Assembly (NCBI GenBank): GCA_964474415.1
Contig: CAYYSO010000052.1
Location: 1 to 14,732, forward strand
Source of the DNA: Methylomarinum sp964474415
Lineage (GTDB): Bacteria > Pseudomonadota > Gammaproteobacteria > Methylococcales > Methylomonadaceae
Reading direction: 5' to 3'
DNA: 14,732 nucleotides
The position numbers were made by a program, and so were the translations under genes. Under the pieces are notes generated by a model that saw only the letters and a list, made by a program, of their open reading frames with translations, had not been told where the DNA came from and made no database searches. This document shows positions 1 to 6,565 of this stretch, in pieces (position 1 is the stretch's first letter; each line of letters begins with the position of its first letter).

Positions 1-2
1 AT

Positions 3-1832
3 GCCGGTACAGGAGCCGTACATACTGCGCCCGGTCACGGTCAGGAAGACTATGTCGTGGGCATGAAATACGGTCTGCCGGTCGATAACCCGGTGGGCGC
101 TAACGGTGTCTTTTTGCCCAGTACAGAACTGTTTGCCGGAGAGCATGTTTTCGGCGCCAATGATCACGTTCTGGAAGTGCTGAAAGAAAAAGGCAAGCTG
201 GTACATCATGAAGCCTTGTTGCACAGTTATCCACATTGCTGGCGTCATAAAACTCCGATTATATTCAGAGCGACCGCACAATGGTTTATCTCAATGGATA
301 ACAACCAGTTACGGGAAACCGCATTGAGTGAAGCAAAACGGGTTGACTGGATTCCCGATTGGGGGCTGGCGCGTATCGAAAGTATGATGGAAAAACGCCC
401 TGACTGGTGTATCTCCAGACAACGAACCTGGGGGGTCCCAATTGCTTTTTTTGTGCATAAAGAAACCGGTGAATTGCATCCGCGTACTGCCGAATTAATT
501 GAGGAAGTGGCTGTTCGTGTTGAAGAAAAAGGTATTGATGCCTGGTTTGAACTGGAGGCTTCAGAGCTTATCGGTGACGATGCCGAACATTACGATAAAA
601 TGCAGGATACCCTGGATGTCTGGTTTGATTCCGGTGTGACTCATGCCTGTGTTCTGGATCGCCGCGAGCAACTAGACTTTCCGGCCGATTTGTATCTGGA
701 GGGCTCTGACCAGCACCGGGGCTGGTTCCAGTCTTCATTGCTGGCTTCAACGGCAATGAATGATGTAGCGCCTTATAAAGCGGTATTGACGCATGGTTTC
801 ACGGTAGATGCGGAAGGTAAAAAAATGTCCAAATCCCGGGGTAATGTGGTCGCTCCCCAGACAGTGATGAAATCACTGGGTGCGGACACCTTGCGATTAT
901 GGGTTGCCGCTACCGACTATCGCGGTGAAATGAATGTATCCGATGAGATTTTAAAACGCACTTCCGACGGTTACCGCAGGCTAAGAAATACGGCTCGGTT
1001 TCTGTTATCGAATCTGCATGGTTTTGATCCGGCTCAACACCTGGTTGCCAAAGAAGATCTGCTGGCGTTGGATCGCTGGGTGGTAGACAGGGCTTATCAG
1101 CTGCAGGAAGACGTTAAAGCAGCTTACAACAGCTATCAATTCCAGCAGATTTATCAGAAAGTACATCATTTTTGTGCAATGGATCTGGGCGGCTTCTATC
1201 TGGATATTATTAAAGACAGACAATACACCGCCAAAACGGACGGTTTACCCCGTCGCTCGGCGCAAACGGCAATGTATCATGTCATTGAAGCACTAACGCG
1301 CTGGCTGGCGCCTATTATCAGTTATACCGCTGATGAAATTTGGCAGTATATACCCGGAGTACGCGGTGAATCGGTATTTCTGGAAACCTGGTATGAAGGG
1401 CTGTTTGCTATGGATGAAACGGCGGCTATTTCCCGTGAAGTCTGGGAAAAAGTGATGACGGTACGCACCGTAGTCAGTAAGGAAATCGAACAGTTGCGAT
1501 CCGTAGGAACAATTGGCGCGTCACTAAATGCCGAAGTAGAACTGTACTGTAATGAAGAATATGCAGCAGCGTTAAACTTGCTGGCCGGTGAATTACATTT
1601 TATATTAATCACCTCGGACGCTTCAGTTTCAGGCCTGCGAGTCTGTCCTGATGATGTTGTGCAAACAGAATTGGAAGGCGTTCGTTTGAAAGTCGTCGCA
1701 TCCGAACATAAAAAATGTGTACGTTGCTGGCATCAACGTTCCGATGTGGGAGAAAATGCAGAGCACCCCAAGTTATGCGGCCGTTGTGTTGAAAATGTTG
1801 CTGGCAGCGGGGAAGTCCGACACATTGCTTAA
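3..1832 (+). CDS. ileS: Isoleucyl-tRNA synthetase, C-terminal part (5' end outside window)
   Basis: Class I aminoacyl-tRNA synthetase that charges tRNA-Ile with isoleucine in the cytoplasm. The reading frame is open from base 3, so the gene runs in from the left; the first in-frame start inside the window (GTG at 57) is internal. The first residues contain HTAPGHGQEDY, the end of the CP1 editing domain with its conserved Asp. The KMSKS signature of the catalytic core is at 822-836, preceded by the DVWFDSG and GSDQHRGWFQ segments typical of IleRS. The anticodon-binding domain follows. At the C-terminus, from about 1716 to 1791, two CxxC pairs (CVRC and CGRC) form the zinc finger of bacterial IleRS. 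No frameshift is seen. lspA lies downstream, the classical ileS-lspA order, but 232 bases away because a repeat element occupies the gap. Confidence 0.97.
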   Translation, partial: AGTGAVHTAPGHGQEDYVVGMKYGLPVDNPVGANGVFLPSTELFAGEHVFGANDHVLEVLKEKGKLVHHEALLHSYPHCWRHKTPIIFRATAQWFISMDNNQLRETALSEAKRVDWIPDWGLARIESMMEKRPDWCISRQRTWGVPIAFFVHKETGELHPRTAELIEEVAVRVEEKGIDAWFELEASELIGDDAEHYDKMQDTLDVWFDSGVTHACVLDRREQLDFPADLYLEGSDQHRGWFQSSLLASTAMNDVAPYKAVLTHGFTVDAEGKKMSKSRGNVVAPQTVMKSLGADTLRLWVAATDYRGEMNVSDEILKRTSDGYRRLRNTARFLLSNLHGFDPAQHLVAKEDLLALDRWVVDRAYQLQEDVKAAYNSYQFQQIYQKVHHFCAMDLGGFYLDIIKDRQYTAKTDGLPRRSAQTAMYHVIEALTRWLAPIISYTADEIWQYIPGVRGESVFLETWYEGLFAMDETAAISREVWEKVMTVRTVVSKEIEQLRSVGTIGASLNAEVELYCNEEYAAALNLLAGELHFILITSDASVSGLRVCPDDVVQTELEGVRLKVVASEHKKCVRCWHQRSDVGENAEHPKLCGRCVENVAGSGEVRHIA

Positions 1833-1867
1833 TGCTTAAGGTGATTTCTGTCAAAGAATTTACCAAT

Positions 1868-2047
1868 CTGAAATGTAACTATTCAGTATGTTTAAGTTTG
1901 TCCTAATCCTTCAATATCAGTGACTTATGGATGAGGTGTGTGTGGCATGGATGCCACATACAAGCCAACAAGGATGTATTTACGGCGTCTTCTGGAATAA
2001 GTCACTGATATTGAAAATATAAATACGCTGAATAGTTACCCTGAAAT
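1868..2047. repeat. MITE-like insert with nested inverted repeats between ileS and lspA
   Basis: Outer 12-bp perfect inverted repeats GTAACTATTCAG (1875-1886) and CTGAATAGTTAC (2028-2039) enclose inner 17-bp perfect inverted repeats (1911-1927 and 1998-2014). CTGAAAT stands directly outside the left arm (1868-1874) and again at 2041-2047, one base beyond the right arm, as a target-site duplication would. The middle holds a 10-bp hairpin with loop TGGA (1938-1961). No ORF is present. The size (~165 bp), terminal repeats and candidate duplication fit a non-autonomous mobile element. A structured intergenic repeat is the alternative. The class is inferred; the repeats are seen directly. Confidence 0.7.
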
Positions 2048-2064
2048 TAGATAAAAAGATTAAT

Positions 2065-2538
2065 ATGTTGAAATGGCTATGGATTTCTCTGCTGGTTTTG
2101 TTACTGGATCAAGGTAGTAAACTACTGATTAGTAATACAATGCAATTATATGAATCCATTGCTGTTGTTCCTTACTTCAATCTGACTTATGTCCATAATA
2201 CCGGCGCAGCTTTCAGTTTTCTGAGCGAAGCAGGCGGTTGGCAGCGCTGGCTATTTGCCGTATTGGCAGCCATAATCAGTGCGGCGCTGTCAGTCTGGCT
2301 GGCGCGTTTGCAAAAACATGAAACCCTGCTGGCAGTTGCCCTGGCGCTGGTATTGGGCGGCGCTCTCGGTAACCTGATTGATCGCCTGGCTTACGGTTAT
2401 GTGATTGATTTTCTGGATATCTATTATAAGCAATGGCACTGGCCTGCATTTAATATTGCCGACTCAGCGATAACCGTGGGTGTTATCCTGCTGCTGCTGG
2501 AAAGTTTTGGCGTGGGTCGAGGAGCAACAACTAAATGA
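2065..2538 (+). CDS. lspA: Lipoprotein signal peptidase (signal peptidase II)
   Basis: Inner-membrane aspartic protease that removes the signal peptide from prolipoproteins after diacylglyceryl transfer to the lipobox Cys. The 157-aa length is normal for the family. The sequence shows DQGSK near residues 15-19, VHNTGAAFSF at 43-52, GGALGNLIDRL at 98-108, then the two catalytic aspartates in YVIDF (D115) and FNIADSAI (D133). Four membrane segments are evident. In most gammaproteobacteria lspA follows ileS closely; here the gap carries a repeat element, so co-transcription would have to read through it. The ATG at 2065 gives a full-length N-terminus, but no strong Shine-Dalgarno sequence precedes it. 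Confidence 0.97.
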   Translation: MLKWLWISLLVLLLDQGSKLLISNTMQLYESIAVVPYFNLTYVHNTGAAFSFLSEAGGWQRWLFAVLAAIISAALSVWLARLQKHETLLAVALALVLGGALGNLIDRLAYGYVIDFLDIYYKQWHWPAFNIADSAITVGVILLLLESFGVGRGATTK

Positions 2539-2930
2539 GTTATTTTGATTTTTTTCAGTTTAGTCGTCGGTAGCCTATAAGCCAATTTTCTGAAGTGTCA
2601 AAAAAATTAACATCTTCCAGGGTCTGCCTTACTTTTAAAACTATATCTAATCAAATATCGGTTATATTCTGGTTTTCCCATACCAGTTAGAAAAACCCCT
2701 CACCCGGCTGCAATTACAGCACCACAGTTTTAATTATATATTTCAAACACCTATCTATATATGTTAAGTTTTATTTAATGACTTTTCTGGCATAGACAAG
2801 CTAGTAAAAGAAGGTATTTTGTTTTTGATCTGTTGTTTTGATCGGCGCTATTCAGATTGTCGAATATTTTTACAATAAAAGGGGTGCGTCTTTTCGATAC
2901 AACGTAACTGTTTGATTTTATTTGAAAAAA
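2539..2930. other. AT-rich non-coding stretch downstream of lspA
   Basis: No credible ORF or clear rho-independent terminator is visible. The stretch holds the upstream region of the PEP-CTERM gene. TTTTGATC occurs twice, at 2823-2830 and 2836-2843, and ATTGT/ACAAT form a short inverted pair at 2856-2876. These lie roughly 85-140 bases upstream of the predicted sigma-54 start site, the usual place for activator sites, but their assignment is speculative. Confidence 0.4.
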
Positions 2931-2934
2931 ATTA

Positions 2935-2950
2935 TGGCACAGAGACTGCT
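2935..2950 (+). promoter_or_regulatory. Sigma-54 (RpoN) promoter of the PEP-CTERM gene
   Basis: TGGCAC, then five bases, then CTGCT. The GG of the -24 element and the GC of the -12 element are separated by exactly the ten bases required, and only one -12 base departs from the TGGCAC-N5-TTGCT pattern. The start of transcription would fall near 2961, giving a leader of about 118 nt before the ATG at 3079. PEP-CTERM genes in other bacteria are known to be controlled by RpoN with the PrsK/PrsR two-component pair, which supports the call. Confidence 0.75.
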
Positions 2951-3035
2951 TATATTATTGGGAAGTCAATTTAAATCCATTCTGAAAGTGCGATTCAAAA
3001 ACTGACTCTAGCTTATTTATAAAAACTAAAGCATA

Positions 3036-3058
3036 GTGGTGAATAAAATATTCGCCAC
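3036..3058 (+). promoter_or_regulatory. Leader hairpin upstream of the PEP-CTERM ribosome binding site
   Basis: GTGGTGAAT and ATTCGCCAC pair over nine positions (one G-U) around a five-base loop, ending about seven bases before the GGGGGAT ribosome binding site (3067-3073). It could shape translation or stability of the leader RNA, or be an operator on DNA. Only the inverted repeat is seen; the role is not known. Confidence 0.4.
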
Positions 3059-3078
3059 ATAAAATCGGGGGATTTATC

Positions 3079-3894
3079 ATGAAATTTAAAACAACAATGG
3101 TGGCGTTGGGTATTGCAACAGCAATATCTGGCAGCGCACAAGCAGGCAGTATTTACCTGACCGGTCACGATGTATTACTGCACAGCGGACAAAATAATTA
3201 TGACGGCAAGATTCTGGATTATCTGCGAGGCGCCGGTACTGCAAGCGAGATAGCGGCAGGCAGTTATGATATAGGTTTTGTTCGTGGATTTAGCGGCAGT
3301 GTAGGCTCAGTTGGTGTTAATACTCTGGAAGGTTTTGGAACCATTACTACCCGAGACTTAACGAGTTTTGCTGACGGCGCTGCTTTCAGCAGTTTCTTAT
3401 CCGGTGTCGATGTGCTAGTCATTCCATCTCACACCACTTGCGGCGGCTGCGATTTGACTACTGCGGATGCCGATATACTTGAAAGTTTTTCCGGTGAAAT
3501 CACTTCTTTCTTTAATGCCGGCGGAGACATCTATGCAAACTCTGGCGCAAGAGATACTACGTTTTACAATTTCTTGCCACCGAGTGCTGTGGCTTCCGGC
3601 ACTTCAATCGGCGGATCAAGCGGTTTCACAGCAACTGCTGCGGGTCTAGGTATCGGCATTGCGAATAATAATATCAACGGCTTTCCAACACATAACCGGT
3701 TCAATTCTTTTGATCCTGCTTTTACTGTTTTTGAAACCCGGGGTACTGAAACCATTTCTATCGGAATCAGGGATGCTACAATCGGAGGCGGAGGCATAAC
3801 TACTGGTGGCGGTAGCACCGTACCAGAACCAGGCACGATAGCGCTACTTGGCTTGGGTGCATTGGGATTGGCTCGTAGTCGTAAAAAAGCTTAA
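3079..3894 (+). CDS. PEP-CTERM sorting domain protein (exosortase substrate)
   Basis: Secreted protein of 271 aa. An N-terminal signal peptide (about residues 1-22, ending SAQAG) is followed by a Gly/Ser/Thr-rich body. The C-terminus is a textbook PEP-CTERM tail: VPEPGT, a short hydrophobic helix (IALLGLGALGLA) and a basic end (RSRKKA). Such tails are recognised and cut by an inner-membrane exosortase (EpsH/XrtA family), usually in strains making exopolysaccharide. The body is not recognised. It opens with IYLTGHDVLLHSG and contains DVLVIPSHTTCGGCDLT, with a CGGC pair near residues 118-121, then a segment ending FFNAGGDIYANSGA. The alternation of strand-like and helix-like segments recalls a flavodoxin/GATase-type fold, which is only a guess. 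A strong GGGGGAT ribosome binding site precedes the ATG. No exosortase is in the window. Confidence 0.9.
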   Translation: MKFKTTMVALGIATAISGSAQAGSIYLTGHDVLLHSGQNNYDGKILDYLRGAGTASEIAAGSYDIGFVRGFSGSVGSVGVNTLEGFGTITTRDLTSFADGAAFSSFLSGVDVLVIPSHTTCGGCDLTTADADILESFSGEITSFFNAGGDIYANSGARDTTFYNFLPPSAVASGTSIGGSSGFTATAAGLGIGIANNNINGFPTHNRFNSFDPAFTVFETRGTETISIGIRDATIGGGGITTGGGSTVPEPGTIALLGLGALGLARSRKKA

Positions 3895-4070
3895 AAATTG
3901 AACATTCCAGAAATATGATATGGATTTTGGCTCGGGTTTTGTCGGAAACAGTAACGCCTGTCTTCGCAAACCCGACTGCAACAGGGAGGTTCTGCTTGTA
4001 ATTTGATAATTTCTTATCGATAAATTACCGTCATTAAATTAAGCTGTTTTGATTAGTATTTAGATGTGTA
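3895..4070. other. Non-coding region after the PEP-CTERM gene
   Basis: No gene is evident. CGGGTTT at 3933-3939 and AAACCCG at 3968-3974 form a 7-bp inverted repeat around 28 bases, which might act as a weak terminator, but no T-run follows. A 10-bp palindrome TTATCGATAA sits at 4014-4023. Confidence 0.35.
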
Positions 4071-4110
4071 GGTGCAAACTCATTCGCACTGGTGCGAATG
4101 AGTTTGCACC
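4071..4110. repeat. Perfect palindrome, 19-bp arms with 2-base centre
   Basis: The left arm 4071-4089 (GGTGCAAACTCATTCGCAC) is exactly complementary to 4092-4110, with TG at the centre. No run of T follows on either strand, so it is not a classic intrinsic terminator, although such a stable hairpin could still stop or protect transcripts coming from either side. The length, perfection and intergenic position between converging genes fit a REP-like or palindromic intergenic repeat. Confidence 0.85.
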
Positions 4111-4314
4111 GCCTACTCGCATTTTCTTAACTTGAGAACGGTAGTGGCCTATAAATTGAGGGTATCATAAACTCTCTTCACCTGATTTGCTCTTTACTGC
4201 AGCTCTAGTGAATACTTCGACTGCGCAAGCGATCACATATTCGACAAGTCACCAACTATCTTCTCTTGGTTATCCTCATGTCCTTCAAGGTAGTAAAAAC
4301 AAGTTAGGTAACGC

Positions 4315-4499
4315 ACAATAAATAACTCGCCAGGATGCGTTGGATTTTTATTCGTCTTCAAGGCTCAACGCAGGGAGCATAGCAAGCTATGTACCGGAGT
4401 TGCACAGCTTCCGCACCTGCTCTCGCTAAGTACCTACATCCCTGTAGGCAACGCTGAAGACGGATAAAAAGACAAGTAAGCCGGATGGCTATTTATTGT
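4315..4499. repeat. Nested imperfect inverted-repeat element (~185 bp)
   Basis: ACAATAAATA (4315-4324) and TATTTATTGT (4490-4499) form perfect 10-bp outer arms. Inside them 4345-4360 pairs with 4455-4470 over 16 bases with one mismatch. Smaller palindromes lie within: CATAGC/GCTATG (4378-4391) and CCTACA/TGTAGG (4433-4448). There is no credible coding potential. The nested arrangement is like that of the element in the ileS-lspA gap, but the arm sequences differ. It may be a MITE or an intergenic structured RNA; no target-site duplication was found. Confidence 0.55.
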
Positions 4500-4620
4500 A
4501 AATTGCCTTATAGCGATTAAGGATATATGACGACAACAGCGCTCATTTTCGAATTTGGAATTATGCTTTCTCCGGGCCGACACATCCCTGATGTGTTTGA
4601 CGACAGCATCCTTGCTGCCG
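4433..4620 (-). other. Minus-strand cluster of GGA-loop hairpins, possible CsrA/RsmA-binding RNA
   Basis: Read on the minus strand, three hairpins expose a GG(A) core. At 4601-4620 an 8-bp stem (one G-U) closes loop AGGA. At 4580-4596 ACACAT/ATGTGT closes loop CAGGG. At 4433-4448 CCTACA/TGTAGG closes loop GGGA. Each contains A-N-GGA-T, the core of the known CsrA/RsmA consensus, and CTACAGGGATGT differs from the published SELEX consensus RUACARGGAUGU at one base. The cluster lies just downstream of the TPR gene on the same strand, so it could be that gene's 3' untranslated region or a separate small RNA. No promoter or terminator defines it. A high-copy DNA repeat is the main alternative. Confidence 0.35.
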
Positions 4621-4727
4621 GACACTCGCGGTATCAAATACCCGAACCCCTGCTTTGCATAAGTTAACAAAGTAGAATTAAGACTTAAAAATAAATTTTC
4701 TATCTATTCTTTGAAAAACGAAATGTT

Positions 4728-6395
4728 TTAATTCTTTTCTAATGTTTTTAACAGTGCGATAGCCGCATTCTTTTCTGAAAAGTTTTGCTCGGATTTTACC
4801 AAGGTATTGAGTATTTTGCTCGCTTGCTCAAGCTCGCCATTTAAAACATAAGCATTGGCAAGATGATATTGGGCATCATAACCTTCAGGCATCAGTTGGC
4901 TGGCCTTTTCAAGAATTTTTATGCCCTCTGCAAGTCTGCCTTGTTTGACCAGGATACTTCCATAGGTATCCATGACAGCAGCGGATTTTGGCGCTTTTTG
5001 ATAGGCTGTTTCAGCAAGTGATAATGCCTCAGGGTTATTTTGTTGATAATATAACCAGGCAAGATTGTTCAAAATCAAAACATTATTAGGCTGTTTTTCT
5101 AGTATAGCTTTGTAATGTTTTTCTGTTTCGTTAATATTTTTCTGTTGCTCATAAATACTTGCCAGTTTGAAATGGGCTGTCAAGTTTTGAGGATTCTTTT
5201 GTAATACTGTATTTAAAAAATCAATCGCATTAGACTGTTTTCCCTGATCAACCATTATGTTGACAATGACATTAAGAACTTTGTCATTTGGTTTTAAGGA
5301 ATAACTTTTTTGATAAGCAGAGAGGGCTTGATTCAGTTTCTTTTCAGTGAGATAAATATTACCTTCAATAAATTCCCCTAATCCTGATTTGGGTGACAAT
5401 TGTTTGACTTTTTCGATTAATTGCAAAGCTTCCTGATAATGTTCAAGTTTGGCTAAAATAGCTGCTTTTGGAATTAACGTTCGCGGATCATTTGGAGCAA
5501 TAGTTGCAATCTCATCCAGTAAATTAAAGACTTGTTTTTGATTTTCTGGCTGCTTGGTCAGCAAGTTTGCCAACATAAAACGGTGCCGGATATCCTTTTC
5601 ATTATGCTGTATTATTTTTTCTAATGTTTGTATAGCTCGTTGCTCCTTGTGGTTAATCAGTTGAGCGTCGGCCAGAAAGGAAAGCGCCTCGTTATTGTCA
5701 GGGTAACGACTAATGAGATCCAAAGCTAACAAGAGTGTTTTATCAGGCTTTTTTTGTTTCGCATATAATTTTAATAAATTGCGGTCAACTGTAAGCTCCG
5801 GCCTGATATTGCCTCTATTTTTACGCTGTGCAGTTAACAGTAAATTTTCAACGTTTTGATTTTGTTTTTCCCGTGTTGCAATATCAGCTAATAAAAAATA
5901 AGCATCAATGGCCTTGTCGTTTATAGTTAATGTTGCGTTGGCTTGTTCTTTGGCTTGAGCTAATTTCCCTGTTTTTAAGTAAATCATGGCAAGCCCTAAA
6001 TGAGCTTTCTGGTTGACAGGATCAAGTTTTAAAGATTTTTGAAAGTTTTGAATGGCAAGATCGTTGTTTTTTCTTAAAGATTCTATTAGCGCCAGTATAT
6101 TCAAAAATTCCGGTTCTTTCGGGGATTGTTCAATAAGGCTGTTAATTTTATTTGCCGCATCATCAAGTTGATTTCTCTGTATCAGAGTGAGTGTATCAAG
6201 AAAATCTTGTTTTTTAAGCGTGGTTTGTTGTTGATCTAATGTTTCTAAATTGAAATAGGAACTGCCGAGATTGCTTTCCTGAGGCGGCATTAATAAATCA
6301 TTTTGTTGCTTATCCAATATTTCGTAAGATGCGCCCATCACTAATGGGTTGGAGATTATAAGACTTATTGCCAAGGTTATTTGTTTTATATTCAT
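4728..6395 (-). CDS. Exported tetratricopeptide-repeat protein, PrsT-like C-terminus
   Basis: Protein of 555 aa from the ATG at 6395. An upstream TTG at 6413 is in frame, but starting at the ATG leaves a clean signal peptide (MNIKQITLAISLIISNPLVMGA). The rest is a chain of helical TPR units, roughly a dozen, with typical A-x-x-x-L-G/A-x-x-Y and P positions, for example NQKAHLGLAMIYLKTGKLAQA. The segment NNLAWLYYQQNNPEALSLAE followed by MDTYGSILVKQGRLAEG closely recalls the C-terminal part of PEP-CTERM-system TPR proteins (PrsT family), which are usually ~900 aa; this one is shorter and has no lipobox Cys. It probably acts in the periplasm as a protein scaffold. The gene is much richer in A/T and in Lys/Asn/Gln codons than its neighbours. 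Function otherwise unknown. Confidence 0.85.
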   Translation of the reverse strand: MNIKQITLAISLIISNPLVMGASYEILDKQQNDLLMPPQESNLGSSYFNLETLDQQQTTLKKQDFLDTLTLIQRNQLDDAANKINSLIEQSPKEPEFLNILALIESLRKNNDLAIQNFQKSLKLDPVNQKAHLGLAMIYLKTGKLAQAKEQANATLTINDKAIDAYFLLADIATREKQNQNVENLLLTAQRKNRGNIRPELTVDRNLLKLYAKQKKPDKTLLLALDLISRYPDNNEALSFLADAQLINHKEQRAIQTLEKIIQHNEKDIRHRFMLANLLTKQPENQKQVFNLLDEIATIAPNDPRTLIPKAAILAKLEHYQEALQLIEKVKQLSPKSGLGEFIEGNIYLTEKKLNQALSAYQKSYSLKPNDKVLNVIVNIMVDQGKQSNAIDFLNTVLQKNPQNLTAHFKLASIYEQQKNINETEKHYKAILEKQPNNVLILNNLAWLYYQQNNPEALSLAETAYQKAPKSAAVMDTYGSILVKQGRLAEGIKILEKASQLMPEGYDAQYHLANAYVLNGELEQASKILNTLVKSEQNFSEKNAAIALLKTLEKN

Positions 6396-6449
6396 AATAT
6401 CTATTAGGTGCAAATTTGTAAGCTATTGGATTTAATCATAGTCCTTTTT

Positions 6450-6479
6450 TTTATATCTGACTATCATCATCTGGAGCAA
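6450..6479 (-). promoter_or_regulatory. Candidate sigma-70 promoter for the TPR gene
   Basis: On the minus strand TTGCTC (6474-6479) and TATAAA (6450-6455) are separated by 18 bases, giving a leader of about 50 nt before the ATG at 6395. The -35 is weak and the whole spacer is AT-rich, so chance matches are likely. Confidence 0.3.
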
Positions 6480-6565
6480 ATGTTTAGTTTATAAGCAGAC
6501 TTTTGTTTTGTGATTCCGAACTATTAAAATCTAATACTAATTTATAATTGGTAGCTTACGAAAGA

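Noticed and set aside
1005..1866. Minus-strand reading frames inside ileS
   Set aside because: They lie wholly antisense to a clearly coding, conserved synthetase and show no family features.
3933..3974. CGGGTTT/AAACCCG as a rho-independent terminator of the PEP-CTERM gene
   Set aside because: Only 7 bp of stem around a 28-base loop and no T-run; kept as a note only.
4434..4670. 78-codon minus-strand reading frame
   Set aside because: It runs through the hairpin/inverted-repeat region, its codons follow the repeats rather than coding bias, it has no ribosome binding site, and the translation resembles no protein.
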